The notes beneath the pieces were generated by a model, which saw only the letters and a list, made by a program, of their open reading frames with translations, did not search any database and was not told the origin of the DNA. From positions 629,228 to 693,227 of the forward strand of contig CAVPPF010000005.1 of NCBI GenBank assembly GCA_963707435.1: a stretch of 64,000 bases of DNA. Reading direction: 5' to 3'. The position numbers were made by a program, and so were the translations under genes. Of the stretch, positions 8,892 to 17,522 are shown piece after piece; position 1 is the first letter of the stretch, and the number at the start of each line of letters is the position of its first letter. The stretch is from UBA4744 sp963707435 (lineage in GTDB: Bacteria > Actinomycetota > Acidimicrobiia > Spongiisociales > UBA4744).

Positions 8892-9836
8892 ATGCAGCGT
8901 TTCAGAAATATCCTGGTGAAGGCCTCACCCGACGCAGACATGACGCAACTCATGCAGACTGCGGAAGGGCTGGCGGCCGCCAACCATGCCCGGGTCACCG
9001 TCTTCGATGTCGTACCGCCTCTCCGCGCCCGCCGGCCCGGCAGCTTGGGGGGATACCGACCCGGGCATTTGCAACAGCTGATTGAAAAGGACCGCCGGTC
9101 CGAACTCGAAGAGATCGCCGGTTTGGCCCCGAGCGTCCCGGTGGAGGTGGCGCTTGCCGCCGGCACACCGTTCATCGAGGTCATCCGCCGCGTGCAATCG
9201 CACGGCCACGACCTCGTCATCATTTCTCCCGATCAACCAGCCGGTCTGGCCGGTCTGGCTCGCGCCTCGACCACCATGCATTTGCTCCGGAAGTGCCCGG
9301 TTCCGGTGTGGGTCTTCCGCCCGGAGGTGCCTGCCGATGGCGACGTGCTGACGGCTATCGGCCCCTTCGTAGACGAAAGCCCATCCCCTCTCGACGCCAA
9401 GCTCGTCGAGCTCGGCCGATCCCTCGCCCAACGACAGGGAAGCGGCTTCCACATCGTTCACGGCTGGAGACTCGACGGAGAGAGCCTCCTCCGCAACGGT
9501 CGTGTCCGGATGCGGGCGGCAGATGTCGATGCCCTCGTGAGGCAGGAGGAACTCGTGGCTCGCGACGCGATTGCCAAACTCCTGGCAGCGACGGGTACCC
9601 CGGAGGATGAGGTCAACCTCCACATCCGCAAAGCCAGGCCGATCGACGCGATCGCCGATGCGGTCGCAGCGATTGACCCGGGTGTCGTGGTCATGGGGAC
9701 CCTGGCCAGGAGCGGCGTGGCCGGATTGCTGATGGGGAATACCGCCGAAACCACGCTCGGTTCACTGCGATCGAGCATCATCGCGGTCAAGCCCGACGGC
9801 TTCCTCTCCCCGGTTACCGCCGGAGCCGCACCATGA
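8892..9836 (+). CDS. Tandem universal stress protein (UspA family, UspE-like)
   Basis: The ATG at 8892 follows GAGGAG by 7 nt and is preferred to an upstream in-frame ATG at 8865. The 314 residues hold two Usp domains (about 3-150 and 155-305). The second ends with a nucleotide-binding-like loop (GLLMGNTAETTLGS) and a hydrophobic strand (SSIIAVKP). It is divergent from the antiporter operon across 122 bp, so the two may share control. Probable role: cytoplasmic stress adaptation; ligand unknown. Confidence 0.85.
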   Translation: MQRFRNILVKASPDADMTQLMQTAEGLAAANHARVTVFDVVPPLRARRPGSLGGYRPGHLQQLIEKDRRSELEEIAGLAPSVPVEVALAAGTPFIEVIRRVQSHGHDLVIISPDQPAGLAGLARASTTMHLLRKCPVPVWVFRPEVPADGDVLTAIGPFVDESPSPLDAKLVELGRSLAQRQGSGFHIVHGWRLDGESLLRNGRVRMRAADVDALVRQEELVARDAIAKLLAATGTPEDEVNLHIRKARPIDAIADAVAAIDPGVVVMGTLARSGVAGLLMGNTAETTLGSLRSSIIAVKPDGFLSPVTAGAAP

Positions 9837-9908
9837 TGCTGCCGCTCGACGTAGTACCGGGCAGCGGCCTCACACGCCTACTGCCATTCGTGAACGAGGG
9901 GGCATAGG

Positions 9909-10211
9909 ATGGCGCGCACGGAAACCGGCGGCTGGACATTCTTGACGAACCACGCCCATGTCCTCCACTGCATTTCCAAGAATCCTGAGATTCGACTCCG
10001 GGACGTCGCCGAACAGGTGGGGATAACGGAACGGGCAGTGCAGCGAATCGTCGCCGAACTCGAGCACGACGGCTACCTCGAACACGAACGAGTCGGGCGC
10101 CGCAACCAATACGAGGTCCACACCGATCTCCCGCTCCGCCATCCCCTCGAAAACCACCTTGAAGTGGGCGCCATCCTCAACGTCCTGACCGGCGGAAAGA
10201 AGCAGGAGTAG
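9909..10211 (+). CDS. Winged-helix transcriptional regulator (MarR-like, small)
   Basis: 100 residues. Residues about 20-70 form a winged helix: DVAEQVGITERAVQRIVAELEHDGYLEHERVGRRNQYEV has the recognition helix, then the basic wing. Short single-domain proteins of this kind are common in actinobacteria; the effector is unknown. GAGGGGG precedes the ATG. It sits between the universal stress protein and a membrane protein and could control either. Confidence 0.8.
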   Translation: MARTETGGWTFLTNHAHVLHCISKNPEIRLRDVAEQVGITERAVQRIVAELEHDGYLEHERVGRRNQYEVHTDLPLRHPLENHLEVGAILNVLTGGKKQE

Positions 10212-10441
10212 CCCGACAGCCTGCCATCCCCGAAGCAGCGGCGGCGGGCTCCTCTGGAATCAGCTCGTTGCGGCGGCCGGCGACTCGCCGCGATTGGTTC
10301 GCCGGACCTACGGTGACCTGCGAATCCTCCGTGCGACGCAAGCAGTCTCCATCCGGTCCCCCGAGGTCTCCGCACCGAGTTCACAAGTTCTCCACATCGG
10401 CAGAAGATCCTGGGCTCATCGAATCAAGAAAGGAATCGATG

Positions 10442-10840
10442 ATGTTTCTGCGTCGTAGCCCGCTCGGGTTGTTCCTGATGATGGGATTTGGCCTTCTCCT
10501 CGGGGCAGCCCTGTTCGGCGGAATCGGAGCGGTCGGAAGCGTGATAGCTGCACCCTTCCTGGTGGTGGGATTCATGTTCAAGGTCATTCTGTTCTTCGTC
10601 CTTTTCGGCCTGTTGGCCAGGATGCTGGCCGGTTGCTCCACACGAGATCGTCGACCAAGGACCTGGCCCGGCCCCAACCGGGGATCGTGGTCTGACGAGA
10701 CCCGCTCCCCCTGGTCTGGACGGCGTCCACCGTCAGAACGCGACGAGGAGGAAAGCCGGAATGATCGCTTCGAGGAATGGCATCGGATGGCCCACGCCCG
10801 CCAGGAAGTCGACGACCATACGCCGCCTGTTGAAGACTGA
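10442..10840 (+). CDS. Small membrane protein with a charged C-terminal tail
   Basis: Two adjacent ATG codons (10439, 10442) follow AAAGGA; the second has the better spacing. The 132 residues contain two glycine-rich membrane helices at about 8-32 and 36-60, then a long Arg/Asp/Glu-rich cytoplasmic tail. Family not recognised. It ends 18 bp before the response regulator and may belong to the same transcript; a link with the two-component system is possible but unproven. Confidence 0.65.
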   Translation: MFLRRSPLGLFLMMGFGLLLGAALFGGIGAVGSVIAAPFLVVGFMFKVILFFVLFGLLARMLAGCSTRDRRPRTWPGPNRGSWSDETRSPWSGRRPPSERDEEESRNDRFEEWHRMAHARQEVDDHTPPVED

Positions 10841-10858
10841 GCGACCACACTATGAGTC

Positions 10859-11539
10859 ATGAAGACGATCCTGGTCGTTGACGACGAACTGAAGATCACC
10901 CGCCTGCTGCGCGATTATCTGCAGCAGGCGGGCTTCCGCGTGGTCACCGCCGCCGACGGCCCCGCCGCGCTGACCGTGGCCCGGGCAGAGCGACCGGACA
11001 TGATCGTCCTGGATCTGGGGCTGCCGGGTCTGGACGGCCTGGATGTGACCCGCACGCTGCGCAGGTCCTCCGACGTGCCCATCATCATGCTGACCGCCCG
11101 CGCCGAGGAGGCCGATCGTATCGTCGGCCTCGAGCTGGGTGCCGACGACTACCTGGTCAAACCGTTCAGCCCGAAGGAACTCGTCGCCCGGGTCCGGGCC
11201 GTGCTCCGCAGGGTCGACGCGTCGGTCGCAGCACCCGACCTGGTACGAGCAGGCAACCTCGAGATCGATACGGTGAAACGCACCGTGACGGTGGACGGCC
11301 GGGCGATCGACCTCACTCCCACCGAGTTCGAACTCTTGATCCATTTGGCCAGATCACCCGGCCGGGTCTTCACGAGGTCGCAGCTCCTCGACGCTCTGCA
11401 CGGCGTGGCGTTCGAGTCGTACGAGCGAGCCATCGACGCCCACGTGAAGAACCTGCGCCGCAAGCTGGAACCGGATCCGGGCCATCCTCAGTATCTGCTG
11501 ACCGTGTACGGAGTGGGGTACAAGTATGCCGATGGGTAG
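10859..11539 (+). CDS. OmpR/PhoB-family response regulator
   Basis: 226 residues: a receiver domain with acidic pocket Asp8-Asp9, phospho-acceptor Asp52 (MIVLDLGLPGLDG) and the conserved lysine in DDYLVKPF, then a winged-helix output domain (residues about 128-225; TPTEFELLIHLARSPGRVFTR, ending YLLTVYGVGYKY). It overlaps the histidine kinase gene by 14 bp, so the pair is translationally coupled. Input signal and targets are unknown. Confidence 0.95.
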   Translation: MKTILVVDDELKITRLLRDYLQQAGFRVVTAADGPAALTVARAERPDMIVLDLGLPGLDGLDVTRTLRRSSDVPIIMLTARAEEADRIVGLELGADDYLVKPFSPKELVARVRAVLRRVDASVAAPDLVRAGNLEIDTVKRTVTVDGRAIDLTPTEFELLIHLARSPGRVFTRSQLLDALHGVAFESYERAIDAHVKNLRRKLEPDPGHPQYLLTVYGVGYKYADG

Positions 11540-12617
11540 CCAATTCCGCGGCGGACCGCAGTGGTGGCCGGAGGGCGAGCACTGGCCTCCGCGCGGTGGG
11601 CGAGGTCAACAAGATTGGGCAGGATTCGGACGCCGGGTCTTCAAGGGTGTGCTCGCCTTCGTGATCTTCCTCGGGTTGGTTGCAGCCCTGATCGGAGCGC
11701 TGATCGCAACCGCCGTCGCGGGCGTGGCATCCGCGGGTCGGGCGGGCGTCGTCCTGGCGACCGTGGTGGCGCTCGTCGCGGGCGGACTTCTGCTCCGGTC
11801 GTTGGTTCGGAGGACCTGGAGCCCGGTACGCGACCTCATCGGTGCCGCCGGGCGGCTGGCGGATGGTGACTACAGCGCCCGGGTGGATGAGCGCTCTTCG
11901 GCGGCGATGCGGGCGGTCGGATCTTCGTTCAACTCGATGGCGAAGCGACTGGAGGAGGCCGATGAGCAGCGCCGGCGGTTGATGTCCGATCTCGGCCACG
12001 AGCTTCGCACTCCCCTGGCGGTCATTCGCGGCGAGATCGAAGCGGTGATCGATGGCGTCCACGAAGGCGGTCCCGAGCACATGGCATCGCTGCTCGACGA
12101 GGTCGAAGTCCTGGAGAGGTTGATTGAAGATCTGCGCGTCCTGACCCTGTCCGAAGCGGGGAAGTTGCCCCTGCAGACCGAGCAGGCCGACCTGATGAAG
12201 GTGGTCGAAGAGATCGCGAATTCGTACCGGTCGACGGGCGCCGCCTCCGGGATCGAAATCGTGGTGGAGGCACCGGCGACGGTTCCGGACGTCGAGATGG
12301 ATCAGGTGAGGATCCGACAGGCGCTCACCAATCTGGTCGTGAACTCGATCAGGGCCATGCCGGGCGGAGGCCGGATCAAGCTCAACGTGACGGTTGAGGA
12401 CGATCGTGTGGTGACCGCCGTCATCGATACCGGTCCGGGTATCGAACCTGGCCGGCTCGAAGAGGTGTTCGGCCGCTTCGAGAAATCCAAAGACTCGCCC
12501 GGGAGCGGCCTGGGCTTGTCGATTGCGCGGGGGCTTGCTCGAGCACACGGCGGCGATGTGGAGATCATCGCCAGCGGACCCGACGGCACGACCGCTTCGT
12601 TGTGGATACCACGATGA
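11526..12617 (+). CDS. Sensor histidine kinase
   Basis: 363 residues with two membrane helices (about 40-65 and 70-88), practically no extracellular sensor loop, a HAMP linker (about 90-145), the H-box with His158 (DLGHELRTPLAV), an N-box (NLVVNSIRAM), a G1 box (DTGPGIEPG) and a G2 box (GSGLGLSIARGL). The short loop suggests sensing within or at the membrane, as in intramembrane-sensing kinases (inference). Partner of the response regulator it overlaps. Confidence 0.93.
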   Translation: MPMGSQFRGGPQWWPEGEHWPPRGGRGQQDWAGFGRRVFKGVLAFVIFLGLVAALIGALIATAVAGVASAGRAGVVLATVVALVAGGLLLRSLVRRTWSPVRDLIGAAGRLADGDYSARVDERSSAAMRAVGSSFNSMAKRLEEADEQRRRLMSDLGHELRTPLAVIRGEIEAVIDGVHEGGPEHMASLLDEVEVLERLIEDLRVLTLSEAGKLPLQTEQADLMKVVEEIANSYRSTGAASGIEIVVEAPATVPDVEMDQVRIRQALTNLVVNSIRAMPGGGRIKLNVTVEDDRVVTAVIDTGPGIEPGRLEEVFGRFEKSKDSPGSGLGLSIARGLARAHGGDVEIIASGPDGTTASLWIPR

Positions 12618-12709
12618 CCCCCACGTTGGAGGACGGATCAGCCCAGACTCCCCATCGATACCCGGTGATGGCGAGGTAGTACATTTGGTCGATTGATCGA
12701 GAGGACCAT

Positions 12710-14776
12710 GTGACGACCCACCGAGATCCTCGCTACGACGTGCTCTTCGAACCGGTCCGGATCGGACCCGTCACCGCTCGGAACCGGTTCTTCCAGGTTC
12801 CACACTGCAACGGAATGGGTTATCGAGACCCCAACGCCCTTGCCGCAATGCGCGGCATCAAGGCAGAGGGCGGCTGGGCCGTTGTGGCAACCGAGGAAGT
12901 GGAGATACACCACACTGCGGACGTCGCTCCCTACATCGAGGGTCGGTTGTGGGACGACCACGATCTTCCGGCGCACGAGCTGGTCACGAATGCCATCCAT
13001 GCACACGGATCGCTGGCGGCGATCGAGCTGGTTCACACCGGCATGGCGGCGAACAACATGTACACGCGCATCCCACCGATGGGACCGTCCCACCGTCCAA
13101 CCTCGGGCGATCTCTACCCGATCCAGGCACGACGGATGGACAAAGGCGATATTGCGGACCTGCGAAACTGGCATCGCCGGGCTGTGCTCCGTTCGCTGCG
13201 GGCGGGCTACGACATCGTGTACGTCTACGCCGGACACAACCTGGCGACCCTCCAGCATTTCCTCTCCCCTCGATTCAACGACCGGACGGACGAATACGGA
13301 GGCTCGCTGGAGAACCGGGCCCGCCTGCTTCGCGAGGTCTTGGAAGACACCCTGGAGACCGTCGACGGCAGAGCGGCCGTGGCCTGCCGGATCGTGGTCG
13401 ACGAACTCATCGGCGATGCAGGATTCACCCGCAACGAGATGGTGGAACTCCTCGGCATGCTCGGCGAGCATCCCGACCTGTGGGACTTCATGGCGGGCGC
13501 CTGGCCCGACGATTCGGTGACTTCGAGATTCGGGCCGGAAAGCGAGCGGGAGGACCTCATCACCGGACTCAAAGACCTGACGACCAAGCCGGTCGTCGGC
13601 GTCGGACGGTTCACCTCGCCGGACACGATGGTGCGGCTGATCCGGCAAGGGGTCCTGGATTTCATCGGAGCAGCCCGCCCTTCGATCGCCGACCCTTTCC
13701 TGCCCAGGAAGATCGAAGAAGGACGGCTGGAAGACATCCGGGAGTGCATCGGCTGCAATATCTGCGTCTCCGGCGATTTCACGATGAGCCCGATCCGGTG
13801 CACACAGAACCCCTCGATGGGGGAAGAGTGGCGACGGGGCTGGCACCCGGAACTGATGAGGGCCAAGGATGCCGGGGAGAAGATCCTCGTGATCGGGGCC
13901 GGTCCGGCCGGGATGGAGGCGGCCATGTCGGCGGGACGACGCGGCTATGAAGTCGTCCTGATCGAGGCCACTCGCCGGTTGGGCGGACGGGTGGCCGCGG
14001 AAGCCGAGCTCCCCGGTTTGGCGGCGTGGCGACGAGTGCTCGACTACCGCCACGGGCAGATCGATCGTCTGAGCAACGTTGAGTATTTCCTCGAGAGCGC
14101 CATGGGGGCCGACGAGATCATCTCGTACGGGTTTGACCACATCGCCGTTGCAACCGGGTCGACGTGGCGGCGCGACGGTATCGGTCGTTGGCACATCCGA
14201 CCGATGGACATCGATCCCGACGCATCGATCTTCACTCCGGATGATCTCCTGGCCGGGCGGCGTCCCGATGGCGAGCGGGTGATCGTTTTCGACGATGACC
14301 ACTACTACCTGGGTGGTTGCCTGGCCGAGCTCCTGCGCAGGGAGGGCTATTCCGTGCTCCTGGTGACCCCGGAACCCGCGGTATCGGCCTGGACCCAGAT
14401 GACCATGGAGCAGCATCGTATTCAGGCTCGCCTGCTGAACCTCGGGGTCGAGATCACCGTTGCGCATGCCGTCGAGCGGGTCGCGGACGGTGGCCCGGTG
14501 TTGAGTTCCGTCTACACCGGTGCCGAACATGCAGTCACCGCCGACTCCGTCGTTCTGGTCACGAGCCGGCTTCCCAATGAATCGCTCTACCTGGAAACCC
14601 TGGACCGCCGTCCGGGGTGGGGAGCGCAAGGACTGAAGTCGGTTCGCGTGATTGGTGACGCTCTCAGTCCGGGCAGTATTGCATCCGCGGTTTGGGACGG
14701 CCGCCGGTTTGCTGAGGATCTCGGCAGGGACGGACCGGAAGAGACCTTCAAGCGCAACGTTCCCGAGCTTGCCTGA
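12710..14776 (+). CDS. Trimethylamine/histamine dehydrogenase-family flavoprotein (FMN, 4Fe-4S, FAD/ADP domains)
   Basis: 688 residues starting at GTG. The N-terminal TIM barrel is of old-yellow-enzyme type and carries Cys33 in NRFFQVPHCNG, the position of the covalent 6-S-cysteinyl FMN of trimethylamine dehydrogenase. The 4Fe-4S ligands are Cys346, 349, 352 and 364. A C-terminal nucleotide-binding half starts with VIGAGPAGMEAA. By remembered alignment, the amine pocket differs from trimethylamine dehydrogenase: Glu63 replaces its Tyr60, and Asp356 lies where histamine dehydrogenase has Asp358. The enzyme should oxidatively deaminate an amine and pass electrons to an ETF-like acceptor; the substrate is probably not trimethylamine. 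It stands alone, with no adjacent ETF gene. Confidence 0.85.
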   Translation: MTTHRDPRYDVLFEPVRIGPVTARNRFFQVPHCNGMGYRDPNALAAMRGIKAEGGWAVVATEEVEIHHTADVAPYIEGRLWDDHDLPAHELVTNAIHAHGSLAAIELVHTGMAANNMYTRIPPMGPSHRPTSGDLYPIQARRMDKGDIADLRNWHRRAVLRSLRAGYDIVYVYAGHNLATLQHFLSPRFNDRTDEYGGSLENRARLLREVLEDTLETVDGRAAVACRIVVDELIGDAGFTRNEMVELLGMLGEHPDLWDFMAGAWPDDSVTSRFGPESEREDLITGLKDLTTKPVVGVGRFTSPDTMVRLIRQGVLDFIGAARPSIADPFLPRKIEEGRLEDIRECIGCNICVSGDFTMSPIRCTQNPSMGEEWRRGWHPELMRAKDAGEKILVIGAGPAGMEAAMSAGRRGYEVVLIEATRRLGGRVAAEAELPGLAAWRRVLDYRHGQIDRLSNVEYFLESAMGADEIISYGFDHIAVATGSTWRRDGIGRWHIRPMDIDPDASIFTPDDLLAGRRPDGERVIVFDDDHYYLGGCLAELLRREGYSVLLVTPEPAVSAWTQMTMEQHRIQARLLNLGVEITVAHAVERVADGGPVLSSVYTGAEHAVTADSVVLVTSRLPNESLYLETLDRRPGWGAQGLKSVRVIGDALSPGSIASAVWDGRRFAEDLGRDGPEETFKRNVPELA

Positions 14777-14862
14777 GGAACACGGAGTTCACCGCCACGG
14801 GCAAACTCATTCCGGCAATGCCCGTTCGATACCGGCGTGAACAGGCCCGCCGGCAAACTCAA

Positions 14863-15918
14863 TCAGGCCCGCCGCATCAGGTAGTGGGAGACGCCCCACA
14901 CCCGGCCGTCCTGGTAGCCGAAGAGCTCCGAGCACGCCATCAGGAACATCCTCCAGCGCTGGACGGCCCGGGCAGGATCCGGCTCACCCGCGTCTGCGAG
15001 CACTGCTTCGGCGGCCGCCCGGTTGTGGTCCAGCTTCGCGAGCCACGCCTCGAGTGTCTTGCGATAGTGAAGTCCCGGGAGGCGCCACGACGCTTCTGTC
15101 CGGAGATCATCTGAGAACTCCTCAAAGAGTCCGTGGGATGGCATCACTCCCCCGGTGAAGAACTCCCTGGCCATCCAGTCGGCCGGACCGCGGTCCTCGA
15201 ACAAGTAGGGATCCCGGGCGTGGGCAAAGACGTGCACGAACGCCAGGCCATCCGGTTGCAGCCAGCTGGAGATGCGGCGAAACATCTCCCGGTAGTTGCG
15301 AACGTGTTCCAGCATCTCGACGGATACCACCCGGTCGAAGCGGTGGTCCGTGCGGAAGTCTGCGACGTCGGCCAGGACGGTCTGGACATGATCGAAGCCG
15401 GCTTCCGCTGCTCTCCGGTCGATGTAGGTGGCCTGACCGGCGGAATTGGTCACCGCCGTGATCGTGCTGTTGGGGAAGTGTTCGGCCATCCACAACGTCA
15501 GGGATCCCCACCCGCAGCCGAGCTCCAGGATGCGCTGCCCATCAACCAGGCGAGCGCGGCTCGAGGTGAGCTCCAGCATGGCCTCTTCGGCACCCGCCAG
15601 GCTCGTGTCCGGCGCCTCCCACAAGCAACTCGAGTATTTGAGACGGGGTCCGAGCATGATCTCGAAAAGCGAGGCAGGCACCTCGTAGTGCTGCCGGTTG
15701 GCCAGGTCCGGCGATTCCGTGACCCGCCCGGAACCGAGCAGGTCGACGACCGCTTGGGAGCGAACCGGGTCGCGCCGTTCGAGCGATACGGCGCGGGCGG
15801 CAATCACCCTGCGCATAACGGTCCGGATCAGCGCATCGGGAACCTGGCCGGTTTCGGCCCATCCCACGGCGGCGGTGCCTATCCGGCCCCGTACCTGCTT
15901 TCGCTCACGTCTCCTCAT
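14863..15918 (-). CDS. Cyclopropane-fatty-acyl-phospholipid synthase-like methyltransferase
   Basis: 351 residues from an ATG that overlaps the nei stop by 4 bp. The SAM-binding motif ILELGCGWGSLTLWMAEHFP, the preceding HYEVPASLFEIMLGPRLKYSSCLWE segment and RVVSVEMLEHVRNYREMF place it in the Cfa/COG2230 family that methylates unsaturated acyl chains of membrane lipids. The length is slightly short of E. coli Cfa, and the N-terminal lipid-binding domain is reduced. Such genes often sit beside photolyase-type genes in photo-oxidative stress clusters. Confidence 0.85.
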   Translation of the reverse strand: MRRRERKQVRGRIGTAAVGWAETGQVPDALIRTVMRRVIAARAVSLERRDPVRSQAVVDLLGSGRVTESPDLANRQHYEVPASLFEIMLGPRLKYSSCLWEAPDTSLAGAEEAMLELTSSRARLVDGQRILELGCGWGSLTLWMAEHFPNSTITAVTNSAGQATYIDRRAAEAGFDHVQTVLADVADFRTDHRFDRVVSVEMLEHVRNYREMFRRISSWLQPDGLAFVHVFAHARDPYLFEDRGPADWMAREFFTGGVMPSHGLFEEFSDDLRTEASWRLPGLHYRKTLEAWLAKLDHNRAAAEAVLADAGEPDPARAVQRWRMFLMACSELFGYQDGRVWGVSHYLMRRA

Positions 15919-16715
15919 CCCGCCTGGCACTCCGGGCACCACCAGATCAGCCGGTTGGCCATCTCCCCCATGTGGATCGAGGTGCCACATTTCCGGCAGG
16001 GTTGGCCATCTCGTTTGTACACGTAGAGGCGTTCTTCTTGGGGAATGTCGGACCGGCGCCGGACTCCCACGTCCGCAGGTGCAACGGTGACGATCCTGCC
16101 CTCGTGCTCGCCCCGGCGCAGCTCCGCAACGATCGCCGACCAGAGCTTCCGGGTCCGGTCTCGATCCAGGCGGTCGGCGGGCAGGTGCGGATCGATGCCC
16201 CGTTTGAAGAGGATTTCGGCCCGGTAGACATTGCCGATTCCTGCGACGACCTTCTGATCGAGCAGGGCCGCTCCGATCGGGATGCGGCGGCGAGCGATGT
16301 TGTCGGCGAACTGCTGGAATGCCCGGTGCGGCCCCAGCGGATCGGGCCCCAGCCGGGCGCGGAGACGGTCTTCCTCCTGAGGATCGATCAGCTCGCAGAT
16401 CGTGGGCCCGGCCAGATAGACCACCGACCGGCCGTTGGCCATCACCAGGCGGGTGGCTTCGGTCGGGGCCGGAGGGTCGAGATGGTAGGTCTTGAATTTG
16501 CCGAACAACCCGAGGTGCACGTGCAGGGTTTCGTCTCCCTCCCAGCGGTAGAACAGGTGCTTGCCCACGGCTTCGATATCGTCCAGGCGCCGCCCGTCCA
16601 GGCGCTCCGCCCCGGCGGCAAACCGGCCCTGCGGAGACCAGGCCCGGACCCGGGAACCTCCCAGGACCTGCCGCTGGAGCCGGGCGTGGCGGTGAATGGT
16701 GTGGCCCTCGGGCAC
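15915..16715 (-). CDS. nei: Fpg/Nei-family DNA glycosylase
   Basis: 266 residues beginning MPEGHTIHR: after removal of Met1, Pro2 is the Schiff-base nucleophile and Glu3 the acid, and GHTIHR is characteristic of Nei-type enzymes. The H2TH region (DQKVVAGIGNVYRAEILF) is intact, and a C-terminal zinc finger has two CxxC pairs (CRKC ... CPEC). It should excise oxidised pyrimidines and nick the abasic site. It lies between the DUF2071 gene (3 bp away) and the lipid methyltransferase in a tight operon. Confidence 0.93.
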   Translation of the reverse strand: MPEGHTIHRHARLQRQVLGGSRVRAWSPQGRFAAGAERLDGRRLDDIEAVGKHLFYRWEGDETLHVHLGLFGKFKTYHLDPPAPTEATRLVMANGRSVVYLAGPTICELIDPQEEDRLRARLGPDPLGPHRAFQQFADNIARRRIPIGAALLDQKVVAGIGNVYRAEILFKRGIDPHLPADRLDRDRTRKLWSAIVAELRRGEHEGRIVTVAPADVGVRRRSDIPQEERLYVYKRDGQPCRKCGTSIHMGEMANRLIWWCPECQAG

Positions 16716-16718
16716 CGG

Positions 16719-17444
16719 TCAGGCTCCGACCTTGCGCGGTAGGCCGATCCGCACATCAACGCCGGGGGAGTAGTGAACGAGGGGCGTCCCGTCCGGGGGC
16801 GGGTATCCGGCTCCTTCGATCAGCCGGTCGTCGAGATCCAGCAACGTGGCTGCTTGCAGCGGCCAGGGGGGATGGTCGACGGGTGCGTATGCGATCCCCC
16901 GTCCAAACATGCTGTAGAGACCCCAGCGGGCGGTGAGGAAGTTCTCCCGGTCCGTAGGGATGATCGGCGCACCGGGACGGACGGCGATGGTGCTGGTTGC
17001 TCCACGCGGGCCCGGCCAGCGCCGTTTGGCCCGATAGACCACCGTGTCACTGTGGTGTCCGATGCTCATATCCGCCCAACGATACGGGAGGCGATAGGTT
17101 CCGAGAGCAACGAGTACCGGGATGAGCCTGGTGATGTCGAGCGAGTCGAACCACACGCCGGGCCGGCCATCCGGACCCCTCACGTAGGTCCGCACGTTGG
17201 TCTCCGGAAAGGTCCCCAGATACGGAACGGGTGGCAGGTGGGGAAGTCGGATGTTCTCCATGTGGAAGGCCACCAGCCCCACCCAGGCGCTCCCTTCGAA
17301 AGTGTCGACGGTCAAGCCCGGAGGCAAGCGGCGCTGCACGACCTCCGGATCGTACGGAAAATGCACGAAGGTGAGGTCCTTCCAACCCTGCAACATCACA
17401 GGGCGGCGGACCCGGTTCGCGGCGGACGGGGGGTAATCGATCAT
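16719..17444 (-). CDS. DUF2071 (YqjF-like) protein
   Basis: 241 residues. Diagnostic segments are DLTFVHFPYDPEVVQRRLPPGL, VGLVAFHMENIRLP, and ETNVRTYV followed by GVWFDSLDI. The fold is related to acetoacetate decarboxylase, but no enzymatic activity is established. First gene of the minus-strand DUF2071-nei-cfa operon and divergent from the Fe-S photolyase gene; the 78 bp between them should hold both promoters. Confidence 0.88.
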   Translation of the reverse strand: MIDYPPSAANRVRRPVMLQGWKDLTFVHFPYDPEVVQRRLPPGLTVDTFEGSAWVGLVAFHMENIRLPHLPPVPYLGTFPETNVRTYVRGPDGRPGVWFDSLDITRLIPVLVALGTYRLPYRWADMSIGHHSDTVVYRAKRRWPGPRGATSTIAVRPGAPIIPTDRENFLTARWGLYSMFGRGIAYAPVDHPPWPLQAATLLDLDDRLIEGAGYPPPDGTPLVHYSPGVDVRIGLPRKVGA

Positions 17445-17522
17445 GTCTCTCTATATATTCGAAGTCAACACCTCGCGGGATGTCGCACAGGGCAAGGAAC
17501 CTGCAGCTTTGAAGGGGCCAAT

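Noticed and set aside
12638..14629. 663-codon minus-strand open frame
   Set aside because: Antisense shadow of the amine dehydrogenase gene.
16773..17522. Upstream extension of the photolyase frame
   Set aside because: Runs antisense through the DUF2071 gene; the protein begins at IWVFGDQLN from GTG 17523.
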